Made by a program: the position numbers and the translations under genes
Shown here: positions 1 through 8,260 of the stretch, piece after piece
Position numbering within the stretch: the stretch's first letter is position 1
How the letters are laid out: every line of letters begins with the position of its first letter
Assembly (NCBI RefSeq): GCF_026719705.1
Contig: NZ_JAPPRR010000002.1
Span: forward strand, 683,091-747,090
Direction: 5' to 3'
Source of the DNA: Pseudokordiimonas caeni
Lineage (GTDB): Bacteria > Pseudomonadota > Alphaproteobacteria > Sphingomonadales > Kordiimonadaceae
DNA: 64,000 bases
The notes under the pieces: model-generated
Databases searched by the model: none
What the model was told of the DNA's origin: nothing
What the model saw: only the letters and a program-made list of their open reading frames with translations

Positions 1-1318
1 TCAGGATGGGCAGGATGAGCGCGAGCGGCCACAGGGCATAGCGTGCCTCGGCCGTGGGCGCGACGCGCTCGTAAACCCGGCCGTCCAGAACGAACCGGTC
101 GAAAGGCGCGGCGGGGTCGAGCGCCAGCACCTGCCCGGCTCCGGTTTCCCAGCGCCAGCCGTTGCGGGAGGCAATTGAAACGCGCACGTCGGCATCAATC
201 TGGAGATACCCTCCCCCTTCCACCGGGGCATACAGACCAAGGACCGGCTGCAATACTTGCCGGAATCGCGCCTGTAGCGATGGATTGGGCGTTTCGGGCC
301 GGGCGCGAAAAAGGCCGTCCACCGACTGCAGCCGGGCAGGCAGCACCGGGTCCGCGAAGGTTACATCCGGCGCTGGCGGCACGAAGCTGGCGGCGACCAT
401 CATGGCAAGGCTGCCGATATTCACTACAGGCGTGCATGGCTCGACTGGCTTGAAAATCAGGGTCAGGTCAGCGTCTGGATAGGCGGTGAACGTGACGCCG
501 CAGCCGGGCAGGCTCATGAGATAGCGCCGACCCTGCGAGTGCCGCAGCATCAGGCCGCTTGTCCGCCCGTCCGGCGACAGGGGTATCGACCAAGCGAGGT
601 CCGCAGTCAGGGCATCGAACAGCTCGGGCGAAAGATAGCGCCCCGCCGCGGCATCGCGGTTGCGCGTCAACAGCCGGGCGAGGGTGGCGACCAGCCGGTT
701 GCTGCCCTTCGCAGCAAGGACGGCAAGCTGTGTCTGCGGGCCGTCCCCTGCTTGCCAGTCAGCGACTGTGAGGCCAAGGGGTACGAGCACTTCGTCGCGC
801 ATGATATCGCCAAACGGCTTGTCGGCGGCGGTTTCCACAATGGCAACCAGAAGCGCCCAGCCGGCCACATCCTCGCGCGGCCAGATCCCCGGCGGGTCGC
901 TGCGTTGCAGATAGGGGTCGAGCTTGGCCGTTTGTCCGATATAGGGTGGCACGGCAAAGCCGCCGGTTTCGGCCATCAGCTGGCGGGCTGTCGGCCAGTG
1001 TTCAAACAGGAAGCGGTCATGCAGGCCGGGATAGAGCGCCTTCACGGGCGCGTCGAGGTCGAGAAGGCCCCTCTCCGCCAGCCGAAGCGCGCTGAGCGTG
1101 ACGAGAAGGCGCGAGGCGGGCCCGAGGTGGAGCATGTCAGCCTCAGCCCCTAGGTGCAGCGTGCGCGGGCCGTTCACATGGGCGACACGGCCTTCCAGGC
1201 CGGCGTCTGCGATCAAGGCATCCAGCGCATCGGCGGGCACGACAACCGACTGGGCATGGACGGCAAGCGGCATCAGGGCAAGGCCGACGCCCGCCGCCAG
1301 CCCCCGCAACCATCGCAT
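1..1318 (-). CDS. Beta-lactamase-fold (serine hydrolase-like) exported protein, 3' end outside the window; apparently catalytically degenerate
   Basis: Continuous reading frame from an ATG at 1318 that runs off the left edge (about 439 codons visible), so the C-terminus is missing. The N-terminus is a classic Sec signal peptide (MRWLRGLAAGVGLALMPLAV, cleavage after HAQ). The next part follows the class C beta-lactamase/AmpH pattern: a hydrophobic helix ending AERGLLDLDAPV, then TARQLMAETGGF, the equivalent of the usual T-x-R-x-LL-x-HTSG segment. The position that should hold the SxxK nucleophile reads GPASRLL, and no SxxK occurs anywhere in the visible protein. A hydrophobic stretch (YALWPLALILPIL) at the cut edge looks like the start of a C-terminal membrane segment, as in several long family members. 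Family placement is by eye and fairly secure. Loss of hydrolase activity is inferred. Confidence 0.7.
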   Translation of the reverse strand, partial: MRWLRGLAAGVGLALMPLAVHAQSVVVPADALDALIADAGLEGRVAHVNGPRTLHLGAEADMLHLGPASRLLVTLSALRLAERGLLDLDAPVKALYPGLHDRFLFEHWPTARQLMAETGGFAVPPYIGQTAKLDPYLQRSDPPGIWPREDVAGWALLVAIVETAADKPFGDIMRDEVLVPLGLTVADWQAGDGPQTQLAVLAAKGSNRLVATLARLLTRNRDAAAGRYLSPELFDALTADLAWSIPLSPDGRTSGLMLRHSQGRRYLMSLPGCGVTFTAYPDADLTLIFKPVEPCTPVVNIGSLAMMVAASFVPPAPDVTFADPVLPARLQSVDGLFRARPETPNPSLQARFRQVLQPVLGLYAPVEGGGYLQIDADVRVSIASRNGWRWETGAGQVLALDPAAPFDRFVLDGRVYERVAPTAEARYALWPLALILPIL

Positions 1319-1399
1319 TATCGTTATTCTGGAAGCCTTTGACATGGTCTTCCCGCTGCCCTTAACTGCTGAACCCATCCTTAAAGGAGCCCTTCCATC

Positions 1400-2071
1400 A
1401 TGACAAAGGCGAAATACCATCCCCTTACAGGATATCAGCGGATTCCGGACGCCGATATGGTGGCGCGGGCCGAGGGATTTTTTGAGGAAATGGCCCGCCG
1501 CCGCACGGTCCGCGACTTTGCACCCGATCCTGTGCCGCGCGCGGTGATCGAGGCCGCAATTGCAACAGCGGGCCGGGCTCCGTCGGGTGCGAACAAGCAG
1601 CCGTGGCATTTCGTTGCCGTTTCAAGCGCCGATATCAAGCGCCGCATCCGGGAAGCGGCGGAGGAAGAGGAGCGCGCCTTCTATGGCGGCCGGGCGGGTG
1701 ACGAATGGCTGGCGGACCTCGCGCATCTCGGCACTGACGAACACAAGCCGTTTCTTGAAACGGCGCCGTGGCTCATCGTCTGTTTCAAGGCGCTGTACGG
1801 CGAGGACACGGAGACCGGCGCGCGCGAGACCAATTATTATGTCCATGAAAGCGCGGGGATTGCGTGCGGGTTCCTGATCGCGGCCCTGCACCGGGCAGGG
1901 CTTGCCACGCTCACCCACACGCCGTCGCCGATGAAATTCCTGTCGGAAATCTGCGGCCGGCCGAAGAACGAGAAGGCGATGATGATTATCGTGGCCGGTC
2001 ACCCGGCGCCGGGCGCCGAGGTGCCGGTGATCACCAAAAAACCGCTTGGGGAAATTTCGACCTGGCTTTGA
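1400..2071 (+). CDS. Nitroreductase-family flavoprotein, iodotyrosine deiodinase (IYD)-like
   Basis: A 223-residue cytosolic protein of the FMN nitroreductase fold. RRRTVRDF (33-40) and APSGANKQPWHF (60-71) are the FMN-binding motifs of the IYD branch. The residues that close over halotyrosine in human IYD (Glu157, Tyr161, Lys182) have counterparts here at E91, Y95 and K116 with identical spacing (4 and 21). The C-terminal segment ending KKPLGEISTWL also matches the IYD pattern. Bacterial IYD homologues are known to dehalogenate halotyrosines reductively; that activity is inferred here. The gene has a good ribosome site (AAGGAG at 1383-1388). The next gene ends only 3 bases downstream on the opposite strand. 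A generic nitroreductase is the alternative, but the lid triad argues against it. Confidence 0.85.
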   Translation: MTKAKYHPLTGYQRIPDADMVARAEGFFEEMARRRTVRDFAPDPVPRAVIEAAIATAGRAPSGANKQPWHFVAVSSADIKRRIREAAEEEERAFYGGRAGDEWLADLAHLGTDEHKPFLETAPWLIVCFKALYGEDTETGARETNYYVHESAGIACGFLIAALHRAGLATLTHTPSPMKFLSEICGRPKNEKAMMIIVAGHPAPGAEVPVITKKPLGEISTWL

Positions 2072-2074
2072 GGC

Positions 2075-2956
2075 CTAGAATTCGAAAGTGAGCGCGGAGC
2101 CGACCACAGCCTGCGTGCGTGAGCCCACGCCATTCGCGACCAGCGGGCTTTCAGCCGCGCTGCTGACAAGCCGGCCGAGCGAGACGATGCTCACGACCCG
2201 TGCGTGCTTGGTGACCCGGTAGGCGGCGATACCGGTAAGGCTGACTTCCGAGAAACCGGCCGAGGCCGAGAAGGCGGGCAAGCCGAAGCCCGACCGGTCG
2301 CTTTGGGCGCGGGTAAGGCCGAATTCGGTCTGGGCGGCTTTCCGCGAAATCGCCTTGGCGCGAGCGGCAACGCCTATGAGCCATTTTTCGTCCCGGTAGA
2401 CACCGTGCCCGACCGTGAGGCGCACCGTGCGGCCAAGGGCGGACGAGAGCGCCTGACTCATTTCAGCCGAAATCAGCAGGCTCTTGGTGTGATAGCGGGC
2501 AAAACCGCCGACCTCGACCGTATTGTCGATATCGCCGAGCCCCTCAAGGGCGGCATTCGCACTTTCATTGCGGCCGAAGCGGTAGCGGATCAGGGGGCCG
2601 GCTTCAAAACCGCCGCTCCGGTAGGCGGCATAGGAAAAGCGGGTGCCATCCAGCCGCCACACATCTTTGTAGCGTACCTCGATGAGCGGCAGGGCATGCA
2701 GGCGGTAATTATCCGACCCGGTGTAATCCGGCACGAAGCCGAGGCCAGCGCCGAGCCTGAGGGTCAGGTCTTCGGGGCGCTCCTCGGGCGGCCAAAGGTC
2801 ATCAATGCCTTGCTCGACCGCTTCGACGGCACTTTGCAACCTGTCTGTGACAGAGAAAGTATCGTCGGCCGCACTGGCACTGCCCGACTGCCCGAAACAA
2901 AGGGTGCCGAAGCAAAGGCTGAAACAGGTTATCTCACGTCCCACTCGAAACCGCAT
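2075..2956 (-). CDS. MipA/OmpV family outer-membrane protein
   Basis: A 293-residue protein with a signal peptide ending near SGSASAADD, then a mature domain rich in alternating polar/aromatic beta strands, finishing in Phe (ALTFEF) as outer-membrane barrels do. Segments such as LGAGLGFVPDYTGSDNYR and LPLIEVRYKDVW are characteristic of the MipA/OmpV family (scaffold for murein hydrolase MltA in E. coli; related to OmpV porins). The start at 2956 is chosen because GGAGGA precedes it by 8 bases; an upstream ATG at 2986 lacks such a site. It is convergent with the deiodinase-like gene. The specific role in this organism is not evident. Confidence 0.85.
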   Translation of the reverse strand: MRFRVGREITCFSLCFGTLCFGQSGSASAADDTFSVTDRLQSAVEAVEQGIDDLWPPEERPEDLTLRLGAGLGFVPDYTGSDNYRLHALPLIEVRYKDVWRLDGTRFSYAAYRSGGFEAGPLIRYRFGRNESANAALEGLGDIDNTVEVGGFARYHTKSLLISAEMSQALSSALGRTVRLTVGHGVYRDEKWLIGVAARAKAISRKAAQTEFGLTRAQSDRSGFGLPAFSASAGFSEVSLTGIAAYRVTKHARVVSIVSLGRLVSSAAESPLVANGVGSRTQAVVGSALTFEF

Positions 2957-3065
2957 GACAGGGATCCTCCACTGGAGTTCGATCACGGCTCGTCATGCCT
3001 TTAGTCAGCCAGAAATGTGTTAACAGTGTGGAAAAACCGTGCAAAGGCGCGGGCAGCCTCGGGTT

Positions 3066-4439
3066 TCAGCGGTTACCGGGCCGCAGCAGCCAATGGAATC
3101 GGGCCAGTTGCAGCACCCACGAGACGAAACAGCCGATGATCGTGCCGATCATCAGACCCTTCAGGCCGAGCCCGGCCGGGAAGGCGAGCAGCCAGCAGGC
3201 GGGCAGCATCACCCCCATGAAGGAGATGGCCTGCAATAGCGTCGGCCACCATGTTTCCTTGAAACCGCGAAGGAGCGACGAGACGACCATCTGGGCGGCA
3301 TCGAACACCATCCCGAAGGTGAAGAAGATGGTCAGCGGCACCAGCATGTCGATGATGCGGGTGTCGTCGGTGAAAACGCCAAGCGCGGGTTCGACGAAAA
3401 TGAAGATGAGCCCGGTGAAAATCCCGGTCACCGTGAAATTGAGCATGATACCGGACACACCGGCCAGCAGTGTGTCGAACCGGTCGCGGCGGGCAAAGGC
3501 GATGCCCACGCGCACACTGGCGGCAACGCCGATCCCGATCGAGATCATGTTGGGCAGGCCGATGATCTGCCAGGTTACGCCCTGGGCGGCGAGCGGCAGG
3601 GTGCCAAGCCAGCCGGCAAAGATGGCGAGCCCGCCAAAAGCCACAACCTCGGCCGCGATGGCGACGGCAGCGGCATAGCCGACCATGCGCTGGTCGGCCC
3701 AGTCTCGCCAGCGCTGGCCGTGCGGTTCGCGCACACCGAACTCGCGGATCGCCGGGCTCCACCAGACATAGGCAAAGGCAATGGCGCCAAGGAACCAGCG
3801 CACGGCGGTGGAAGCCCAGGCCGACCCTGCAGCGCCCATTTCGGGGAAGCCGAAGCGGCCGAAGACCATGCCATAATCGAGCACGAGATTGACGATGTTG
3901 GCGGCAAGCATCAGCCAGAAGCCGATCTGGCCGCGTTTCACGCCCTCGAGGAACATGGTGCAGCTGAGAAACAGGAGATGCCCCGGAATGCCGAGCCCGA
4001 GGATGCGGATGAGGTTGCCCGAAATCCTCGCATCCTCTTCCGATTGGCCGAGCATCGTCAGCCACAGCTCTCCCGGCCAGGTGGCGGCGGCGATGATCAC
4101 ACCCGACCAGATGGTGAAGGGGATGCTGCGCCGCCAGACGCGGCCGCAGGCCTTCAAATTATCCCCGCCAAACTCGTTCGCGGTGAACACGAGGATCGAG
4201 GACATCAGCCCGATCCCGACGACAAGCGCGAACATGATGACCGACTGGTTGGCGAGATTGAGCCATGCCAGATCGCGCGTCGCATAATGGCCGACGATGG
4301 CGGTATCGACCATCGCAAGGCCCAGAATACCGATCCGCATCAGTACCGCAGGCGTGGACAAGCGGAACAGTTCGCCGAAATGGCGCTTGAACCGTTCAAG
4401 GACCCAGGTCCTCTCTCTTGCTTCGTCGGGTTTCCACAT
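3066..4439 (-). CDS. MATE family multidrug/toxin efflux transporter
   Basis: A 457-residue integral membrane protein with about 12 hydrophobic segments in two related halves, the usual length for MATE (NorM/MdtK-type) cation-coupled exporters. The first half begins with the family pattern P-x-x-LMRIGILGLAMVDTAIVGHY, and the second half repeats the layout from ALPLAAQGVTWQIIGLPNMI onward. It probably exports cationic drugs or metabolites across the inner membrane using Na+ or H+. It stands alone, with 109 bases to the MipA gene downstream. No strong ribosome site precedes the start, so a slightly internal start is possible. Substrate unknown. Confidence 0.9.
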   Translation of the reverse strand: MWKPDEARERTWVLERFKRHFGELFRLSTPAVLMRIGILGLAMVDTAIVGHYATRDLAWLNLANQSVIMFALVVGIGLMSSILVFTANEFGGDNLKACGRVWRRSIPFTIWSGVIIAAATWPGELWLTMLGQSEEDARISGNLIRILGLGIPGHLLFLSCTMFLEGVKRGQIGFWLMLAANIVNLVLDYGMVFGRFGFPEMGAAGSAWASTAVRWFLGAIAFAYVWWSPAIREFGVREPHGQRWRDWADQRMVGYAAAVAIAAEVVAFGGLAIFAGWLGTLPLAAQGVTWQIIGLPNMISIGIGVAASVRVGIAFARRDRFDTLLAGVSGIMLNFTVTGIFTGLIFIFVEPALGVFTDDTRIIDMLVPLTIFFTFGMVFDAAQMVVSSLLRGFKETWWPTLLQAISFMGVMLPACWLLAFPAGLGLKGLMIGTIIGCFVSWVLQLARFHWLLRPGNR

Positions 4440-4610
4440 GATGCCGTCGTGCGTTAGGGCAATTCCACCTGATTGTCTGTCAGGGCTTGCCTCGAATGGG
4501 TCGGATAGTGCTATGCTCCTTTCCGTCGTCTGGCAAGCCGGTTATGTTTGCCGGGCGAAATGCTCGAGAGCCGTTTTTCAAGGCGGCCGGGTCAAGGGGG
4601 AAATCGTTCA

Positions 4611-6398
4611 ATGAGTTTGGGGACGCCGAAACCGTCGCCGGCAACAGCCTCTTTCTCGTCAGCCGGGCCGCTTACACGCGGCGCCTATCCGGAACTGACG
4701 CTGCACGCGCTTGTCGTTGGTTACTTTCTCGGCGCGCTGATCGCGCTGTCGATCGGCTATGCGGCGCTCAAGCTTGGTTTCTCGATCGAAGGGTCTGAAC
4801 TGGCTGCCATCCTCGGCTTTGGCGTGCTCCGGGGCATTTTGCGCCGCCGCTCCATCGTTGAAAACAATATTGTCCAGACAATTGCGAGCGCGGTGAACGG
4901 GGCCTCCTCGGGCCTGATGTTCTCGGTGCCGGCCATTTTCATCCTTGGTTACGGCGCGGAGCTTAACCCCTATGTCATCGCCTTCGGCGCGATGGCGGGT
5001 GCCATCCTCGGCATCGCCTTCATCATCCCCTTGCGCAAGCATATGATCGATTTCGAGCGGCTTACCTATCCCGGCGGGGTGGCGGTGGCCTCGATCCTGC
5101 GTGCCCCTGGCGCGGGCATCGTGAAGGCTAAATTGCTTCTCGGCGCCATGGCGATCTCGGCGCTTGTCCACGGTTTCGTGCTTTACTATCAGGCCGAATA
5201 TTTCGACCTGTTCGGCTGGATCGACGGCCTGACAGGTGTCGATATCTTCCCGGAATATCTGAACGGTATCTGGTTCGTCTCGCTGATGACGATGGGGGTT
5301 GGCTATATCGCGGCGCGGGGTGGCCTCGCTTTCATCATCGGCGGTTTCCTGTGTTACTGGCTCCTTGCCCCGATGGTCGACCTTGCAGGCTTGTTGCCGG
5401 TTGAAGCCGGCGAGATGGTGACCAACCCGTCGCGCCTGCGCGTTCTTCTGTTCCAGCCGGTCGGCATCGGCATGCTGATCGGGGGCGCGATGATCGGGGT
5501 GGCGTTTGCCTTCCCGTTGCTGCGGTCGGCCATTGCCGCGATGCAGTCGGCCGACAAGGCACGCAGCCTTGCCGCCAGCGACGAAATGCCGATCCGTTTC
5601 CTTTATATCGCGGTTATCGCCTCCACCATTCTCCTTGGCGTCATGGCGGTTAGCTCGACCAGTGAGGTGGGGTTGGTGCGCGGCGTCATGATGGCCCTTC
5701 TCGGCACCGTCTGGGTCTGGATGTCGGGGATCATCCTGTCGGAAGCTATCGGCCGCACCAACTGGTCACCACTGTCGGGGATGACGCTGATTGCCGTGAC
5801 GCTCCTGATCATCATCACCCAGTCGATGGGCGGCATGGACCGCGGCCCGGCCATCGTTGCCGCTGTCACCGTCGGCGCCGCCACCTGCGTGGCCATGAGC
5901 CAGGCGACCGACCTGATGATGGACCTGAAGACCGGGTATCTGGTTGGCGCCACGCCGCGCCAGCAGCAGATCGGCCAGATGCTTGGTGCGTGGCTCGGGC
6001 CTATCCTGATCGTCGGGCTGGTCTACGTGCTGCATCAGGCCTACGGGCTTGGCTCCGAGGCGCTACCGGCCCCGCAGGGTCAGGCGCTTGCCTCGATGGT
6101 TGATGGCATCCTTGGCGGCAATGTGCCGGTTGAGAAATATGCGGCAGGCGCCATGCTTGGCGCGCTTCTGTCTGCGGTGTTCGGCGGGCTCGGCATCACG
6201 GTCGGCCTCGGCTTCTACCTGCCCTTCTCCATCGTGCTGACCTATTCGCTCGGCTCGCTCATGCGCGAGATCACTGATCGCAAGCTTGGCGAGCGCTGGT
6301 CGGAACACAAGGGCATCCCGGTGGCGGCCGGCCTGATCGTCGGCGAGGCACTTGTCGGCGTTGCCTTTGCTGTCAACACTATCGTATCGGCAGGCTGA
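4611..6398 (+). CDS. OPT/YSL family oligopeptide transporter
   Basis: A 595-residue protein with roughly 14-16 transmembrane helices. PGGVAVASILRAPGAG and the hydrophobic repeats around AMSQATDLMMDLKTGYLVGA (residues about 430-450) are hallmarks of the bacterial OPT family, proton-coupled importers of small peptides or metal chelates. The ATG at 4611 is chosen over an in-frame start at 4548 because AAGGGGGA (4594-4601) sits 9 bases upstream. It opens a same-strand run with a membrane protein (13-base gap), an amidohydrolase, an M24 peptidase and a small secreted protein. Three downstream products carry export signals, so imported substrates are plausibly peptides trimmed in the periplasm. That link is inference. 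Confidence 0.9.
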   Translation: MSLGTPKPSPATASFSSAGPLTRGAYPELTLHALVVGYFLGALIALSIGYAALKLGFSIEGSELAAILGFGVLRGILRRRSIVENNIVQTIASAVNGASSGLMFSVPAIFILGYGAELNPYVIAFGAMAGAILGIAFIIPLRKHMIDFERLTYPGGVAVASILRAPGAGIVKAKLLLGAMAISALVHGFVLYYQAEYFDLFGWIDGLTGVDIFPEYLNGIWFVSLMTMGVGYIAARGGLAFIIGGFLCYWLLAPMVDLAGLLPVEAGEMVTNPSRLRVLLFQPVGIGMLIGGAMIGVAFAFPLLRSAIAAMQSADKARSLAASDEMPIRFLYIAVIASTILLGVMAVSSTSEVGLVRGVMMALLGTVWVWMSGIILSEAIGRTNWSPLSGMTLIAVTLLIIITQSMGGMDRGPAIVAAVTVGAATCVAMSQATDLMMDLKTGYLVGATPRQQQIGQMLGAWLGPILIVGLVYVLHQAYGLGSEALPAPQGQALASMVDGILGGNVPVEKYAAGAMLGALLSAVFGGLGITVGLGFYLPFSIVLTYSLGSLMREITDRKLGERWSEHKGIPVAAGLIVGEALVGVAFAVNTIVSAG

Positions 6399-6411
6399 GG
6401 GAGGCGGATAG

Positions 6412-6969
6412 ATGACCATTCTACTCTCCCGCCTCGTGGTTGCCGCCGCCTTCGTCGGCGGCGCCTTCATTGCCGTGATCGACCCCGCTGCCATCGACTG
6501 GAAGACTTTCTTGCCGGTGATCGCGGCCGGGTTCGTGGGCCTTGTTGTCCTCAAGGTCAGTACCGGCGCAGCAGCGCGGGCCGACAGCGTGCTCATTGCC
6601 AATCGCCGCATTCTCAACGACAGCCTCCATGCCATCGTGCTCAATCTGGAGGAACTGAACGGCCGCCGCGACAAGATCCCGACCTATGAAATGCGGTTCG
6701 AGATCGACCGGCTGTTCCGCGACGACCTGTTCGCCTTCGCTGACGCTCGCGACAGCCTGAAGCATATCTTCGGGCTTTCGGCTTATGCCGAGATCATGTC
6801 GAGCTTCGCGGCGGGCGAACGCTATCTCAATCGTGTCTGGTCGGCTTCGACCGATGGTTATGTCGACGAGGTTCTCGTCTATATCGAAAAGGCCCTGGGG
6901 CAGTTTGTCGAAGCGGTGGACGCTTTCGATCGTGCCGATACGGCCGCAAGGAAGGAAACGCACAAATGA
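6412..6969 (+). CDS. Conserved-type small membrane protein of unknown function
   Basis: A 185-residue protein not recognised as a named family. Two hydrophobic segments at the N-terminus (about residues 5-24 and 33-50) are followed by a soluble alpha-helical domain rich in charged residues and aromatics. GGGAGG lies 7 bases upstream of the start, and the stop overlaps the next start by ATGA, so it is translationally coupled to the amidohydrolase gene. Position between an OPT transporter and two exported peptidases suggests an accessory role in peptide uptake or handling, but nothing in the sequence shows a catalytic motif. Confidence 0.8.
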   Translation: MTILLSRLVVAAAFVGGAFIAVIDPAAIDWKTFLPVIAAGFVGLVVLKVSTGAAARADSVLIANRRILNDSLHAIVLNLEELNGRRDKIPTYEMRFEIDRLFRDDLFAFADARDSLKHIFGLSAYAEIMSSFAAGERYLNRVWSASTDGYVDEVLVYIEKALGQFVEAVDAFDRADTAARKETHK

Positions 6970-8249
6970 CTGTTACAAGATGGATTGCCACCGCCCTTTC
7001 AGCTGCCACGATGCTGACGGCCGCGGCTTCGGCCGGCGACATCTATATGACCGCCGCCGCCATGGTGGATGTGGAAAGCGGCAAGACGATTGAAAACCCG
7101 GCCATCGTGATCCGCGACGACCGGATCGTCGCCATCGGTCGCAAGGGCCGCCTGCCGGCCCCCATCGACGCCAAACTTGTGGCGCTCGATGGCATGACCA
7201 TCCTGCCGGGTCTGATGGACATGCATGTCCATCTCATGGGCGACGCCGAGGCTGGCTTCTTTGACGGCATGACCCAATCGGTCCCGCGCCAGACCGTGGT
7301 CGCGGTTAAGAATGCCAAGGTGACCCTGATGCAGGGCTTCACCACCGTGCGCGATGTGGGCGACGAGGCTTACGGCGTTATCGGCGTGCGTGACGGCATC
7401 AATGCGGGCGACATCATCGGCCCGCGCATCTTCGCTTCCGGCCCCGCACTTGGTGTGACCGGCGGCCACTGCGACAACAATGTCTTTCCGCCCGAAATGC
7501 ATATCAAGGCCGACGGCGTGGCGGATGGCCCGTGGGAAGCCCGCCGCAAGGTACGCGAAGTGCTGAAATACGGCGCCAACACGATCAAGATCTGCGCCAC
7601 CGGCGGTGTCTTCTCGAAAGGTACGTCGGTCGGCGGCCAGCATTATACGTTCGAGGAAATGAAGGCGATTGCCGATGAAGCGCATATGCGCGGTGTGGTC
7701 GTCGCGGCCCATGCCCACGGCACCGATGGTATCAAGGCGGCGATTGTGGCCGGGATCGACAGTATCGAACATTCGAGCCTGATCGATGACGAGGGTATCG
7801 CGCTCGCCAAGGAGCATGGCACCTACCTGTCGATGGATATCTACAACACGGACTATACGCAGGCCACAGGGGCCGAGCGCGGCGTACCGGAAGAAAACAT
7901 GCGCAAGGACCGCGAGGTGGCGCAGGCCCAGCGCGACAATTTCGCCAAGGCCGTGAAGGCGGGCGTGAACATGGTCTATGGCACCGACACCGGCGTCTAT
8001 CCGCACTCGCAGGCGGCCCGCCAGTTTGCGGTGATGGTGCAATATGGCATGACGCCGCTGCAGGCCATCCAGGCCGCCACGATCAATTCGGCGCGGCTTC
8101 TGAAACAGGAAAACGAGTTCGGCTCGCTGAAGGAAGGCCTGAAGGCCGATATCGTCGCGGTGAAGGGTGACCCCCTGAAAGATGTCACGCTGCTGCAGAA
8201 TGTGCAGTTCGTGATGAAGGATGGCCAGATTTACAAGCAGGTCAACTGA
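6966..8249 (+). CDS. Exported metal-dependent amidohydrolase, probable Xaa-Pro/Xaa-Arg-type dipeptidase
   Basis: A 427-residue protein with a Sec signal peptide (cleavage near ASAGD) and a full amidohydrolase barrel: HVH at residues 87-89, the lysine motif TIKICATGG that in this subgroup supplies the carboxylated metal bridge, histidines in VVAAHAHGTDG and SIEHSSL, and the catalytic Asp in YGTDTGVYPHSQ. The sequence pattern is that of the dipeptidase branch characterised in Caulobacter (Cc2672-like L-Xaa-L-Arg/Lys hydrolases and relatives, often annotated as prolidases). It overlaps the preceding gene by 4 bases and precedes an M24 peptidase by 11. Exact substrate preference cannot be read from sequence. 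Confidence 0.87.
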   Translation: MTVTRWIATALSAATMLTAAASAGDIYMTAAAMVDVESGKTIENPAIVIRDDRIVAIGRKGRLPAPIDAKLVALDGMTILPGLMDMHVHLMGDAEAGFFDGMTQSVPRQTVVAVKNAKVTLMQGFTTVRDVGDEAYGVIGVRDGINAGDIIGPRIFASGPALGVTGGHCDNNVFPPEMHIKADGVADGPWEARRKVREVLKYGANTIKICATGGVFSKGTSVGGQHYTFEEMKAIADEAHMRGVVVAAHAHGTDGIKAAIVAGIDSIEHSSLIDDEGIALAKEHGTYLSMDIYNTDYTQATGAERGVPEENMRKDREVAQAQRDNFAKAVKAGVNMVYGTDTGVYPHSQAARQFAVMVQYGMTPLQAIQAATINSARLLKQENEFGSLKEGLKADIVAVKGDPLKDVTLLQNVQFVMKDGQIYKQVN

Positions 8250-8260
8250 GGGTGCGGACG

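Noticed and set aside
539-1153. 204-codon plus-strand frame near the left edge
   Set aside because: The minus strand there encodes a signal-peptide-bearing beta-lactamase-fold protein that is open for the full 1.3 kb.
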